From Cellulomonas sp. (GTDB lineage Bacteria; Actinomycetota; Actinomycetes; Actinomycetales; Cellulomonadaceae), in NCBI RefSeq assembly GCF_015234515.1, contig NZ_JADGMY010000023.1, forward strand, positions 78,047 to 142,046: DNA of 64,000 nucleotides. The letters are read 5' to 3'. Shown one piece after another: positions 32,340-41,597 of this stretch. The position numbers and the translations under genes are program-made. Each line of letters opens with the position of its first letter. Positions within the stretch are counted from its first letter, which is position 1. The notes beneath the pieces are model-generated. The model had not been told where the DNA came from. It saw nothing but the letters and a program-made list of their open reading frames with translations, and made no database searches.

Positions 32340-33854
32340 TCAGTATGCCGCAGGCCCCCCACGTCCCAGCAGCGAGTGCCGGTAGGAGTACCCGAAGTAG
32401 ATGACGGTGCCGACGGCCAGCCACACGAGGAACCGCAGCCACGTCAGCGTCGTCAGGTTGAGCATCAGCCAGATGCACGCCAGACCGGAGATGATCGGCA
32501 GGACGGGCGAGAACGGCACCCGGAAGCCGCGGGGCAGGTCGGGGCGCGAGCGGCGCAGCAGCGGGATGCCGAAGCTGACCAGCACGAACGCCGACAGCGT
32601 GCCGATGTTGATCATCTCCTCGAGCAGCTCGACCTCCGAGAGCCCGGCGATGAGCGCGACGACCACCCCTGCGCCGACCTGCAGCCACAGCGGCGTGCCG
32701 AAGCGCTGGGACGTGCGGGACATGCCGCGCGGCAGCAGCCCGTCGCGGCTCATCGCGAACACGACGCGCGTCAGGCCGAGCAGCAGCACCATCAGCACGC
32801 TCGTCAGGCCCACGAGGATGCCCACGGAGATCACCCGACCGGCCCAGTCAGCGCCGACCAGGACGAACGCCGTGGTGAGCGACGGCGCGTCGGACGCGGC
32901 GAGCTCGGTGTAGCTGACCATGCCCGTGACGACGACCGTCACGAGGATGTACAGCACCGTCACCAGCGCGAGCCCGCCGAGGATGCCGCGCGGCACCGCG
33001 CGCTGCGGGTCCTTGGTCTCCTCGGCCGTGGTCGCGACGACGTCGAAGCCGATGAACGCGAAGAACACGAGCGCCGCACCGGACAGGATCCCCATGACGC
33101 CGTACATGCTGGGGTCCATCCCGAGCAGGAAGCCGGTGAGCGGCTGCTCCAGGGAGGACGTCCCCGCCTCCGCGGGCTGCGACGGCGGCACGAACGGCGT
33201 CCAGTTCTCGGCCTTGACGTAGAAGAACCCGGCGACGATGACGAACAGCGTGATGCCGACCTTGAGGATCGTGAACACGCTGTTGACGCGCGAGCTCAGC
33301 CGCGTGCCGACCGAGAGCAGCACGGTGAAGACCGCGACGATGAGGACGGGGCCCCACGCGACGTCGACCCCGCCGACCGTGAGGACGGCCGGCACGTCGA
33401 TGCCGAACAGCATGAACGCGTCCGACAGGTACACGCCCCAGAACTTCGCGATCACCGCGCTGGCCAGCAGCATCTCGAGGATGAGGTCCCAGCCGATGAT
33501 CCAGGCGACGAACTCACCCATCGTCGTGTAGGAGTACGTGTACGCCGAGCCCGCCACAGGCATCGTCGACGCGAACTCGGCGTAGCACATGATCGCCAGC
33601 GCGCAGACGATCGAGGCGATGACGAACGAGACGATGACCGCCGGGCCGGCGTAGCTCGCAGCGGCCGTGGCGCCGACGGAGAAGATGCCCGCACCGACCG
33701 CGACGGCGACGCCCATGACCGCGAGGTCCCAGGCACCGAGCGTGCGCCGCAACTGGCGGTCCGGGTCGTCGAGCACGGCCATCGAGGCCTCGACGGACCT
33801 GCGTCGCAGGATCCCGCGTGGTGCGTCCCCGTGCCGTGCGTCTGGTGTCGTCAT
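32340..33854 (-). CDS. APC-family amino acid permease (cationic amino acid transporter type)
   Basis: A 504-residue transporter with about twelve membrane segments. The first begins WDLAVMGVAVAVGAGIFSVG, containing the GAGIF substrate-binding loop of the APC superfamily; ALVFFAFIGFDVVATTAEETKDPQRAVPRGI is the signature of the cationic amino acid transporter (CAT/YfnA) subgroup, and VFAMSRDGLLPRGMSRTSQRFGTP is also typical. It probably imports amino acids by proton or sodium coupling; the substrate is not certain. The ATG at 33854 has a strong GGGAGGGGG upstream. It may share a message with the NfeD-flotillin genes, which start 30 bases after its stop. Confidence 0.9.
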   Translation of the reverse strand: MTTPDARHGDAPRGILRRRSVEASMAVLDDPDRQLRRTLGAWDLAVMGVAVAVGAGIFSVGATAAASYAGPAVIVSFVIASIVCALAIMCYAEFASTMPVAGSAYTYSYTTMGEFVAWIIGWDLILEMLLASAVIAKFWGVYLSDAFMLFGIDVPAVLTVGGVDVAWGPVLIVAVFTVLLSVGTRLSSRVNSVFTILKVGITLFVIVAGFFYVKAENWTPFVPPSQPAEAGTSSLEQPLTGFLLGMDPSMYGVMGILSGAALVFFAFIGFDVVATTAEETKDPQRAVPRGILGGLALVTVLYILVTVVVTGMVSYTELAASDAPSLTTAFVLVGADWAGRVISVGILVGLTSVLMVLLLGLTRVVFAMSRDGLLPRGMSRTSQRFGTPLWLQVGAGVVVALIAGLSEVELLEEMINIGTLSAFVLVSFGIPLLRRSRPDLPRGFRVPFSPVLPIISGLACIWLMLNLTTLTWLRFLVWLAVGTVIYFGYSYRHSLLGRGGPAAY

Positions 33855-34001
33855 GGTTCCCCCTCCCGTGTCCTGCGATCGGCCTCCGTGAGCATGACGC
33901 GCGGCGGGGTACCGGTCCACCGGACGTTCGTCCCGGTGCGCACGCTCCGCCACGGCGACGCCCGACGTGCGCGCCGTGTGCTCGCTCGGCATCGTGGGCG
34001 C

Positions 34002-34520
34002 ATGGACGAAGCGACCGGACGGACCGCCGACGACGGCCCCGACGACCGCCACGTGCCACCCGACGGCGTCGACGACGCGACGGTCGCCGCGGTGGGCGCG
34101 GTGACGGCGGCCTTCGAGGTGGCCGAGCACGCGCGCGGCATGCTCTACGCGTTCCACCGGCTGATCGGGCGGGCCGACCTCGAGCTGCAGGAGGCGCTCG
34201 ACGACCTCGAGGCCGCCGGGCACGGCGAGCTGGCCGACCGGGTGCGCGCGGACGTCGTCGGGCGCAACGTGCTGGCGGGCCGGTGGACGTTCCAGGTCGT
34301 CGAGGACTTCGACGACGGGTACCACCGCGCGTTCGCCGACGCGGAGCGCCGGGTGCGCGACGAGCTGGTCGCCGGACGACGGCACGTGTACGAGGCACGG
34401 CTCAAGGAGCGGGAGCGCACGCACGGCCGCCCGGGGCACGAGGCACTGCCGGCCGACGTGCCGGCAGGCGGCGGGCCACCCGCAGCCGGCACCTCGCCGC
34501 CCGTCCCTCCCGCCGTCTGA
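34002..34520 (+). CDS. Conserved hypothetical protein
   Basis: A 172-residue soluble protein. The central part is strongly helical and ordered: ATVAAVGAVTAAFEVAEHAR, GMLYAFHRLIGRADLELQEA, then RNVLAGRWTFQVVEDFDDGY and HVYEARLKERERTHGRPGHE. The N-terminus is acidic and disordered, the C-terminus is a Pro/Ala/Gly tail. I recall similar proteins in other actinobacteria, but no function is known to me. The ATG at 34002 is chosen since the helical core starts shortly after; no good ribosome binding site or -10 box is visible. The pattern of conserved His, Trp, Glu and Asp residues in the core suggests ligand or metal binding, which is a guess. Confidence 0.7.
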   Translation: MDEATGRTADDGPDDRHVPPDGVDDATVAAVGAVTAAFEVAEHARGMLYAFHRLIGRADLELQEALDDLEAAGHGELADRVRADVVGRNVLAGRWTFQVVEDFDDGYHRAFADAERRVRDELVAGRRHVYEARLKERERTHGRPGHEALPADVPAGGGPPAAGTSPPVPPAV

Positions 34521-34616
34521 GCGCCACCTGACCACAGCCCCTCGCGCGGTGCGCCGTGCACGCCCACCGGCGAGGCGTCCGGCGACAGGGGGGACGAATA
34601 GGGCACGCTGCCCCCC

Positions 34617-35366
34617 GTGACCGACCTCCTGACGTCCGCACGCTCGGTCGGGGTGCGTCGGCGCAGCCCGCGACGCCACGGCCGGACGCGCACGCGCTGG
34701 CACTGGGTGCTCCTGGTCCTCGTGGGTCTCGCCGCCGGGCTCGGTGGGCCGGTGGTGCTCGACGCCCGCGCCGCGGCGCAGTACCCCGTCACCGCGGCCG
34801 ACCTCGCGGCGGGACGTGCCGCGCTGGACACGCTCGCGGTCAAGGGCCGCGCGCCGCGCACGGGGTACGACCGCGACGAGTTCGGCCAGGCGTGGGCCGA
34901 CGTGGACCGCAACGGCTGCGACACCCGCAACGACGTCCTGCGCCGCGACCTCGTCGACCTCGTGGCCAAGCCGGGGACGGGCGAGTGCGTCGTCCTGCGC
35001 GGCACGCTGGCCGACCCCTACACCGGTGAGAGCATCGCGTTCGAGCGCGGTGAACGCTCCTCGGAGGTCCAGATCGACCATGTCGTCGCCCTCGCGGACG
35101 CGTGGCAGAAGGGCGCGCAGGGCTGGACGGACGAGAAGCGCAGGCTGTTCGCCAACGACCCGGCCAACCTCCTGGCCGTCGACGGCAGCGCCAACCAGAG
35201 CAAGGGCGCGGGCGACGCCGCGACCTGGCTGCCGCCGAACAGCGGGTACCGGTGCGCGTACGCGCTGCGCCAGACGGTCGTGAAGGCGGCCTACGACCTG
35301 TGGGTGACGCAGGCGGAGCACGACGCGCTCACGCGCGCGATCGACAGGTGCGTCGTCGCGGGCTGA
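34617..35366 (+). CDS. Exported HNH-type nuclease (DUF1524 family)
   Basis: A 249-residue protein with a basic N-terminus and one hydrophobic segment (WVLLVLVGLAAGLGGPVVLD) that is a signal peptide or anchor, followed by an HNH domain of the GmrSD/DUF1524 type. Diagnostic parts are YDRDEFGQAWADVDRNGCDT, VQIDHVVALADAW (the DH of the active site), FANDPANLLAVDGSANQSKG (Asn of HNH) and WLPPNSGYRCAYALRQ. Secreted members in actinobacteria cut DNA outside the cell, for nutrient use or defence. The GTG start at 34617 gives the signal peptide a normal length. It converges on the IclR gene, whose stop codon is one base away. Confidence 0.88.
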   Translation: MTDLLTSARSVGVRRRSPRRHGRTRTRWHWVLLVLVGLAAGLGGPVVLDARAAAQYPVTAADLAAGRAALDTLAVKGRAPRTGYDRDEFGQAWADVDRNGCDTRNDVLRRDLVDLVAKPGTGECVVLRGTLADPYTGESIAFERGERSSEVQIDHVVALADAWQKGAQGWTDEKRRLFANDPANLLAVDGSANQSKGAGDAATWLPPNSGYRCAYALRQTVVKAAYDLWVTQAEHDALTRAIDRCVVAG

Positions 35367-35367
35367 G

Positions 35368-36225
35368 TCACGCGCCCTTGCGGGCCTGCAGGTCCTCAGT
35401 GGTCCCGGCCACGGCGCCACGGGGTCCGCCCGCACCCCCGAGCCGGCGGGTGACGGCACGGGCCGCGAGGACGACGGCGCGCGCGTGCTCCTGCACGGCG
35501 GCGGCGGGCATCCGCGCAGCGGGCGCGATCAGCGCCAACGCGCCGACGACGTCACCGGTGTGGTCCAGGACGGGGGCGGCGACGGCCCGGGTGTCGGGGT
35601 CACGCTCACGGTCGTCGACCGCGAAACCGCGGCGGCGCGTGCGCAGCAGCTCGGCCCGCAGCTCACCGGGGTCCGTGATCGACCGCGAGGTGGCGGCCCG
35701 CAGCCCACCTGCGACGGCCCGCTCGAGCAGCGCGGCACCGGAGACCGACAGGATCGCCTTGCCGCTCGCCGAGCAGTGCAGCGGGACGCTCTCGGGGACC
35801 CGGGTCGCGACGCGCCCGCCGCTGCCGGGGGCCGCGCGGTGCCCCGCGATGCGGACCTGCAGGCCGTCGGGGACGGCGAGGACCGAGGTGCAGCCGCTCG
35901 TGCGGGCGAGCTCGTCGAGCGCGCTCGCCGCGACGGCCTCGATCTCGAGGGTGGACAGGTAGGCGTGCCCCAGCCGCAGGGCGCCGGGCCCGAGGCGGAA
36001 GCGGCCGCTCGTGGTGTCGCGGCGCAGCAGCTCGGTCTCGAGCAGCGGTGCGGCCAGGCGCAGCACGGTGGACTTGTGGACGCCGAGCCGACGGCCGATC
36101 TCCGCGGCTGTCAGACCGGAGGGGTCGGTCTCCAGCGCACAGACGTCGAGCAGGGCGAGTGCCCGGCGCAGGGAAAGCGATTCGTTGCGGCCCGGTCGTG
36201 GTTCGACATCGGGTGTAGTGCTCAC
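35368..36225 (-). CDS. IclR-family transcriptional regulator
   Basis: A 285-residue regulator. The N-terminal winged helix is SLRRALALLDVCALE...LTAAEIGRRLGVHKSTVLRL, and the C-terminal ligand-binding (GAF-like) domain runs from about residue 85, with VPLHCSASGKAILS and GFAVDDRERDPDTRAVAAPV, both IclR signatures. These proteins bind small organic acids or sugars and repress or activate catabolic operons. No catabolic gene adjoins it, so its target is elsewhere or is the neighbouring membrane genes. The GTG at 36225 leaves about 20 residues before the HTH; an upstream ATG near 36267 is in frame. Two GTGCAC words (36285 and 36304) upstream might be operator parts. Confidence 0.87.
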   Translation of the reverse strand: MSTTPDVEPRPGRNESLSLRRALALLDVCALETDPSGLTAAEIGRRLGVHKSTVLRLAAPLLETELLRRDTTSGRFRLGPGALRLGHAYLSTLEIEAVAASALDELARTSGCTSVLAVPDGLQVRIAGHRAAPGSGGRVATRVPESVPLHCSASGKAILSVSGAALLERAVAGGLRAATSRSITDPGELRAELLRTRRRGFAVDDRERDPDTRAVAAPVLDHTGDVVGALALIAPAARMPAAAVQEHARAVVLAARAVTRRLGGAGGPRGAVAGTTEDLQARKGA

Positions 36226-36333
36226 CGCTTCACTATCGCAGACCCTGAACGCCTGTCCGGAAGCCATGGTCCTACAGGTCAGGGGTGCACACCGGGGCAC
36301 ACGGTGCACTTCGTGGCAAGGCGGGTGAGTGAT

Positions 36334-37125
36334 TCAGGACACGGGCCAGGCCGCCAGCAGCCACGCCCCGCCGACCACGAGCAGCGCGCCGCAGAGCACG
36401 AGGAACGCGCCCACCCAGACGATCGCCGGCACGTGCGTGAGACCCGCGAGCAGGCCCGCGTCGGACTCGTCGCGGCCACCGCGGCGCCGCACGCGCCGAC
36501 GCTGCAGCTGCATCTCCAGCACCGCGCGCGGCGCCCCGAGCAGGAAGAACCAGGTGAGCCCGGCCGCGACCACGGTCTGCAGCTGCGCCGGCGCCCACAG
36601 CGTCACGACGACGAGCGCCACGCCGCTCACCAGGACCGCCCACAGCCCGTACCAGTTGCGGATCTGCAGCAGCACGAGCACCACGACCACGAGCAGCAGC
36701 CACAGCACACCGAGCGCGTACCCGCGGGACAGCAGCCAGGCGGCGGCGACGCCGAGCACGGCCGGCCCGGGATACCCCGCCGCGACGGTGGCGATCATGC
36801 CGGGGCCGCGGGGCCGCCCGCGCGAGACGGTGAGGCCCGAGGTGTCGGAGTGCACGCGGATGCCCGACAGGCGCCGCCCGGCCAGCACCGCGACGCCGGC
36901 GTGCGCGGCCTCGTGCACGATCGTCAGGCCGTGCCGCAGCAGGTGCCACACGGACGGCACGGTCAGGGCGGCCAGCACCACACCGCCGACCACGAGGACC
37001 GTGACGCGCCCCGGCGCGGGCTGCGGAGTCGTGACCTGCTCCCACAGCCCGGCGAAGCCCTCGCTCCCCGGGGTCGGGACTGCGAGCAGCGTCGCCGTGA
37101 CGCCCGCCAGGAGGCCCGCGCTCAC
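36334..37125 (-). CDS. M50B-like membrane metallopeptidase
   Basis: A 263-residue membrane protein with about five or six hydrophobic segments. The HExxH zinc motif appears as TIVHEAAHAGVAVLAG after the second segment, and the second conserved region SGIRVHSDTSGLTVSRGRPRG matches the actinobacterial M50B-like family. These site-2-protease relatives may cut substrates within the membrane, but the function of this subgroup is not established. A cytoplasmic Arg-rich loop (LQRRRVRRRGGRDESDAG) precedes the last segment. The GTG start shares GTGA with the stop of the upstream DUF2993 gene, so the two products are probably made together. Confidence 0.82.
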   Translation of the reverse strand: MSAGLLAGVTATLLAVPTPGSEGFAGLWEQVTTPQPAPGRVTVLVVGGVVLAALTVPSVWHLLRHGLTIVHEAAHAGVAVLAGRRLSGIRVHSDTSGLTVSRGRPRGPGMIATVAAGYPGPAVLGVAAAWLLSRGYALGVLWLLLVVVVLVLLQIRNWYGLWAVLVSGVALVVVTLWAPAQLQTVVAAGLTWFFLLGAPRAVLEMQLQRRRVRRRGGRDESDAGLLAGLTHVPAIVWVGAFLVLCGALLVVGGAWLLAAWPVS

Positions 37126-37802
37126 GGCAGCGCCCCCAGGTCGACGTCCGTTCCGGACGCGGTGATCCTGACGCCGTCGGGCACCACGACCGCCTGCTCG
37201 AGCACGATGCCGGGCGGCAGGCCCTCGAGGGGGACCTCGATCCCCACGAGCCGCTCGGCGACGTCACCCGGCAGGTCCTCGAGGCGCAGCGCGCCCGCAC
37301 CCAGCGAGACGTCCTGCACGTCGACCTGGAGGCGCCCGTCGACCACGCGGGGCACGAGCCCCGCGGTGAGCGGGATGCCGAGGACCTCGCCCGACGCGCG
37401 GAGCACCTGCCCGTCCACGGCGACGTCCATGCGGACCCGCTGCGCGACGACCTCGTCGACCGTCGACGTGGGCACCGTCGCCTCGAGCCGCACGGACCCG
37501 GCGTGGTACGGCTCGTCGAGGGAGACGTCGGTGGCGTCGACCACGACGTCCGTCACCTGGAGCCCGTCGAGCACGACGCCCCGGGCGGACGCGTGCACGT
37601 CGTCGAGCGAGCGCGCGAGCAGCTGGGGGAGGAACGGGAAGCCGTCGATCCGCACGTCGGGCGCGCCCTCCACCTGGAGGCGCTGCGACAGGAGCACCGC
37701 TGCGCTGTCCTCGGCGCTGTCCCGCGCGAACCCGTCGGCGACGTACGCACCGACGCCGACGAGACCGAGCGCGACGAGGCCCGCCACCAGTCCCTTGCCC
37801 AT
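37122..37802 (-). CDS. DUF2993 (LmeA-like) exported protein
   Basis: A 226-residue protein of the DUF2993 family, whose mycobacterial member LmeA is an envelope phospholipid/mannosyl-lipid-handling phosphatase-like protein. The N-terminus is a signal peptide or anchor (GLVAGLVALGLVGVGAYVAD). Characteristic parts are ERs-like VLLSQRLQVEGAPDVRIDGF, PFLPQLLARSLDDVHASARG, and the C-terminal IVLEQAVVVPDGVRITASGT. The fold is expected to be a lipid-binding beta tube. The ATG at 37802 has GAGAGG 7-12 bases before it. It overlaps the M50B-like protease gene by 4 bases; an envelope protease and an envelope lipid-binding protein in one operon suggests a role in envelope upkeep. Confidence 0.82.
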   Translation of the reverse strand: MGKGLVAGLVALGLVGVGAYVADGFARDSAEDSAAVLLSQRLQVEGAPDVRIDGFPFLPQLLARSLDDVHASARGVVLDGLQVTDVVVDATDVSLDEPYHAGSVRLEATVPTSTVDEVVAQRVRMDVAVDGQVLRASGEVLGIPLTAGLVPRVVDGRLQVDVQDVSLGAGALRLEDLPGDVAERLVGIEVPLEGLPPGIVLEQAVVVPDGVRITASGTDVDLGALP

Positions 37803-37961
37803 GCGGTCGCCTCTCTCGTGCCGTGGTCGGGGCCCACCGTAGGGGTCCGAACCGTGGCGCGGCCACGCGCGGAGCACCACACCGACGCGTCACCCGCTAT
37901 TCCTGTGGCGTGCGTCACATCGGGTGCCTAGGCTCGTGTCACGTTCGACGGAGGACGCGCG

Positions 37962-38375
37962 ATGATCTGGGCTCTCCTCTTCCTCTCGGTGGCACCCACC
38001 GTGCTGCTGCTGTCCGTCTGGGCGTTCATCCCGTCCGCGGAGGAGCCGCCGCGGTGGCGGGCCCGCCTGGCCGAGAGCCTGGAGGCCGTCGCCGACCGGC
38101 TGCGGCACCGGGAGGTCGAGCCGTACGACCCGTTCGTGACGCTGCGGGTCCAGCAGCGGCTCGGGGCGGTCGCGAACCACGTGCGCCGGCTCGAGGGCGA
38201 CGACCGGACGTTCGCGCGCGCCGAGCGGATCATCGCGTCGCAGCTCGCGTACGACCAGCTGCTCGCCGAGGCGTGCGAGCTCGCGGGCGTCGAGGTGCGC
38301 CCCGCGGCCAAGGGCGACGCGAAGGAGCGGTTCCGCGAGGAGGTCGAGCTCGCGGCCCGCGGGTGGACCTGGTGA
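37962..38375 (+). CDS. Small membrane-anchored protein of unknown function
   Basis: A 137-residue protein with an N-terminal membrane segment (IWALLFLSVAPTVLLLSVWA) directly after the start, then about 110 residues of charged helices (RWRARLAESLEAVADRLRHR, LEGDDRTFARAERIIASQLA) facing the cytoplasm or cell wall. I do not recognise a family. GGAGG lies 8 bases before the ATG. The helical part holds many Arg/Glu pairs, suggesting a coiled coil. The last codons (ARGWTW and stop) are part of a 30-base unit that is repeated just downstream. It stands alone between two minus-strand operons. Confidence 0.65.
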   Translation: MIWALLFLSVAPTVLLLSVWAFIPSAEEPPRWRARLAESLEAVADRLRHREVEPYDPFVTLRVQQRLGAVANHVRRLEGDDRTFARAERIIASQLAYDQLLAEACELAGVEVRPAAKGDAKERFREEVELAARGWTW

Positions 38376-38410
38376 CGTCCCGCGGCCCGCGGACGGACCT
38401 GGTGACGTGA
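38351..38410 (+). repeat. 30-base tandem duplication at a gene end
   Basis: Two adjacent 30-base units (38351-38380 and 38381-38410) differ at about four positions. The first encodes the last residues and stop codon of the small membrane protein; the second carries the same stop in the same phase 30 bases later, so an old duplication now lies in untranslated DNA. Confidence 0.8.
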
Positions 38411-38417
38411 GGGCCCG

Positions 38418-41400
38418 TCAGCCCGCGAGGACCGTCAGGGTGCTCGGTCCCCCGGGTGTCGGACGGACCTCGATGCGGTCCGCGACGGCCTGCTTCAGCG
38501 CCTCGACGTGGGAGACGATGCCGACGACCCGACCGCCGTGCCGCAGGCGGCCGAGCTCGGCGAGCACCTGGTCGAGGACGTGCGGGTCGAGCGCCCCGAA
38601 CCCCTCGTCGACGAACAGCGTGCCCAGCTCGACCCCGCCCGCCTCGGCCGTGACGACGTCCGCCATGCCCAGCGCGAGGCACAGCGACACGTAGAAGGTC
38701 TCGCCGCCGGAGAGCGTGCGCGGGTCACGGGCGCGCTCGGTGCGGTGGTCGACGACACGCATCGCCAGGCCGATGGCGCGCGTGCGGACGTCCTCCTTCT
38801 CGTCGGACCGCACGAGCTCGTACCGGCCGTCGGACATGACCGCGAGCCGCTCGTTGGCGGCGGCGACCACGTCCTCGAACCGTCGGCCGAGCACGTACGT
38901 CGCGAGCGACAGCGCCTGCGTGTTGTCGCTGCCGGTGCCGGACGCGAGGTTCGCCATGCGCGTGACGGGACCGGCCGCGGCGACGGCGGCGTCGAGCGCG
39001 TCGGCGGCGCGCCGGACACGCGCGGCCCCCTCGGCGGCGGCCTCGGCGCGGGACGCCGCGACCTGTGCGCGGCCCTCGGCGTCGGAGGCGGCACGGCGCG
39101 CGGCGAGCTCGGCGTCCTGGGCGCCCGCGAGGTCGGTGTCGACGTGCTCGGGCAGCGCCACGATCTCGGGGTCGGCCAGACCGGCGGCGACCCGGGCCGC
39201 ATCGGTGGTGTGCGCGAGCACGCGACCCTCGAGGTCACGCACCACGGGGGGCGGGCACCACGCGTCGCGCGCGGTGTCGTCGTCGAGGCCGTGCTCGGCG
39301 AGTGCGTGGTCGAGCTCGTGCCGGCGGCGGCCCGCGTCGGCGGCGATGGTCCGCTCGGCGTCGAGCGCGTCGAGCAGGTCGGCGGCCTGCCGAGCCCGCT
39401 CGTCGAGGGCGGCGTGGCGTGCGGCGACGGTGGGGTGCTCCCCCCGGGCCTCGACCACCTCGGCCTCGGCGCGCCCGAGCGCGTCCCGCTCCGTCTCCAG
39501 GGTCACCTCCGCGGCACGGACCTGGACCAGCACCTCGTCGCGCAGGAGCTCGCGGCGGCGCGTCGCGGCGTCGTGCGCGACGATCTCGGCCTCCAGCGCC
39601 TCGGCTCGTGCGGCCGCGGCGGCGACGGCAGCGATCTGCGCCTCGGCGTCCCGCAGGCCGGCAGCGGCGGTCGCGGGGTCGTGGTCACCGGTGCGCGCCG
39701 CCAGCCCGTCGACGCGCTCCGCGAGCCCGGCACGCCGGGCCCCGGCCTCGGCGAGACGCGCCTCTGCGGCGGCCCGGGTCTGCTCCGCCGCCAGCACCTG
39801 CTCGGCCGTCACGTGGTCGGCATCGACCCACGCGGGGGCGGGGTGCTCGCACGCGCCGCACACCGGGCACGGGTCCCCCTCGACGAGCCCGGCGGCGAGC
39901 TCACCGGCGAGACCCGCGACGCGCGCGGCGCGCAGGGCGGCCTCGGTGGCGACCGCCGCCCGGGCGGCACCGGCCGCAGCCGTCACCGCGGTCTGCGCGT
40001 CGGCGAGCTCGGCGCGCGCGGCGGTCAGCGCGGCGACGTCCGCGACGAGCGCACGCGCCGCGACGCGTGCCGCCTCGGCAGCGTCGGCCCGGCCCGCTCG
40101 CACCCGTGCGTCGTCGCGCTCCAGCTCCAGCCCGGCACGCACCGCCGGACGCCCCGCGAGCCACGCCCCGGCGGCGTCCGCCTCCGTGCGTAGGTCGTCG
40201 AGCACCGCGGCGAGCTCCCGGACGGCCCGGCGGCGACCGGCGAGCCCGGCCTCCAGCTCGACGGTCCGTCGCAGCGCTGCCGCGCCGTCCGCGGCCGCGG
40301 CGCGCGCGGCCCGCAGGCGCGGACGCCACGCGTCGAGGATCTCCGCGGCACCGTCGGGGTCCGCCGCTCCGTCCGCCGCTGCGTCCGGCTCGGCGTCCAG
40401 CCTGCGCCCCGGCCCGTGTCCCGACCTGCCGTCGGGCACGGTCAGCAGCCCGGGGACCGCGCCCTGCGCCGGCAGCAGGTCGACCGGTGCCGTGTCGGCC
40501 GCCGCGACGAGCGCCTTCGCCGCCGCCTCGTGGGCCGTCGACGCGTCCTGCCAGCCCGTGAGCAGCGGACGCACGGCCGCCGCAGCCCGCGCTCGCGCGA
40601 GGCGTCGGACGTCGTCCTCGTGCTGCCCCGCCGCCGCCTCGAGCGACGACCGCTCCGCCAGCAACGCGTCCCGTCGAGCCGCGAGCGCCGCCGTCCCGCG
40701 GGCGCGCTCGAGCCCGGTGCGGGCGGCCTCCCACGTCGTGCGTGCGGCTGCGGCGTCCTGCGCGAGCGCGTCGGCCGCGGCCTCCAGCACCGCCGTGGTC
40801 GCGACGACGACCTCCGCGACGCGCTCGGCGACGGGAGCCCCGACGGCGGCCTCGTCGAGAGCGGCCCGCGTCACCGCCTGCTCGTCGGGCCCCAGCGCGC
40901 ACGCCCCCAGCAGGTGCGACACCGCCTCACCGAGCCGCGTGCGCGACGCCTCGACGGTCCGCGCAGCCTCGGCGCGCAGCGTGGCGAGGCGCTGCTGCAT
41001 CTGCTCGTAGACCTGCGTGCCGAAGATCTTCTGCAGCAGGACCCGACGCTCCTCGCCGCCGGCCCGCAGGAACCGCGCGAACTCCCCCTGCGGCAGCACG
41101 ACCGTCTGGACGAACTGCAGGCGGTCGAGCCCGACGGCGCGCTGCAGCTCGGCACCGACCTCGTCGAGCCGGGTCCCCAGCAGCACGCCGACGCCGTCCA
41201 GGCCGTCGGGCCCGGCGCTGAGGTCGACGTCCGCGGGCAGCCGCCACGCCTTGACGCTCGCCTGGGCGGTCGTGGTGCCGCTTCCGCGGCGCTTGGCCCG
41301 CTGGTACGCCGGTGTGCGGCGCACGCGGTAGACGCCGGAGGGCACCTCGAAGACGAGGTCGACGACGCTCTCGACGTCGTCCGCCGCGTACGCCGACCGC

Positions 41401-41597
41401 AGCCGCTCGTCCGACGCGTCGGCGCCGGCGACCTTGCCGTACAGCGCGAAGACGATCGCGTCGATGAGGGTGGACTTGCCCGAGCCGGTGGGGCCCTCCA
41501 GCAGGAACAGCCCGGACGACCCGAGGGCGTCGAGGTCCACGGTGTGCCGGTCCGCGAACGGGCCGATGGCCTGGACGGTCAGGGAGCGCAGGTGCAT
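38418..41597 (-). CDS. sbcC: Exonuclease subunit SbcC (SMC-like ATPase)
   Basis: A 1059-residue Rad50-type ATPase that with SbcD opens hairpins and trims DNA ends. Walker A is GPTGSGKST at residues 36-44. Two long Ala/Arg/Glu-rich coiled-coil arms flank the zinc hook CPVCGACEHP at about residue 578, exactly mid-protein. The ABC signature LSGGETFYVSLCLALG is near residue 960 and Walker B LFVDEGFGALD near residue 1000. The arms are rich in GC-biased Ala and Arg. The ATG shares a base with the SbcD stop (TGATG), so the two are co-translated. Length and order are normal for actinobacterial SbcC. Confidence 0.95.
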   Translation of the reverse strand: MHLRSLTVQAIGPFADRHTVDLDALGSSGLFLLEGPTGSGKSTLIDAIVFALYGKVAGADASDERLRSAYAADDVESVVDLVFEVPSGVYRVRRTPAYQRAKRRGSGTTTAQASVKAWRLPADVDLSAGPDGLDGVGVLLGTRLDEVGAELQRAVGLDRLQFVQTVVLPQGEFARFLRAGGEERRVLLQKIFGTQVYEQMQQRLATLRAEAARTVEASRTRLGEAVSHLLGACALGPDEQAVTRAALDEAAVGAPVAERVAEVVVATTAVLEAAADALAQDAAAARTTWEAARTGLERARGTAALAARRDALLAERSSLEAAAGQHEDDVRRLARARAAAAVRPLLTGWQDASTAHEAAAKALVAAADTAPVDLLPAQGAVPGLLTVPDGRSGHGPGRRLDAEPDAAADGAADPDGAAEILDAWRPRLRAARAAAADGAAALRRTVELEAGLAGRRRAVRELAAVLDDLRTEADAAGAWLAGRPAVRAGLELERDDARVRAGRADAAEAARVAARALVADVAALTAARAELADAQTAVTAAAGAARAAVATEAALRAARVAGLAGELAAGLVEGDPCPVCGACEHPAPAWVDADHVTAEQVLAAEQTRAAAEARLAEAGARRAGLAERVDGLAARTGDHDPATAAAGLRDAEAQIAAVAAAAARAEALEAEIVAHDAATRRRELLRDEVLVQVRAAEVTLETERDALGRAEAEVVEARGEHPTVAARHAALDERARQAADLLDALDAERTIAADAGRRRHELDHALAEHGLDDDTARDAWCPPPVVRDLEGRVLAHTTDAARVAAGLADPEIVALPEHVDTDLAGAQDAELAARRAASDAEGRAQVAASRAEAAAEGAARVRRAADALDAAVAAAGPVTRMANLASGTGSDNTQALSLATYVLGRRFEDVVAAANERLAVMSDGRYELVRSDEKEDVRTRAIGLAMRVVDHRTERARDPRTLSGGETFYVSLCLALGMADVVTAEAGGVELGTLFVDEGFGALDPHVLDQVLAELGRLRHGGRVVGIVSHVEALKQAVADRIEVRPTPGGPSTLTVLAG

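Noticed and set aside
34617..35366. HNH gene as part of a homing endonuclease, toxin or restriction system
   Set aside because: It has an N-terminal signal or anchor, no immunity or methylase gene beside it, and matches the secreted DUF1524 nuclease type.
36285..36310. Two GTGCAC words upstream of the IclR gene as its operator
   Set aside because: The words are short, 19 bases apart, and GC-rich palindromes of this size are frequent by chance here; kept only as a remark.
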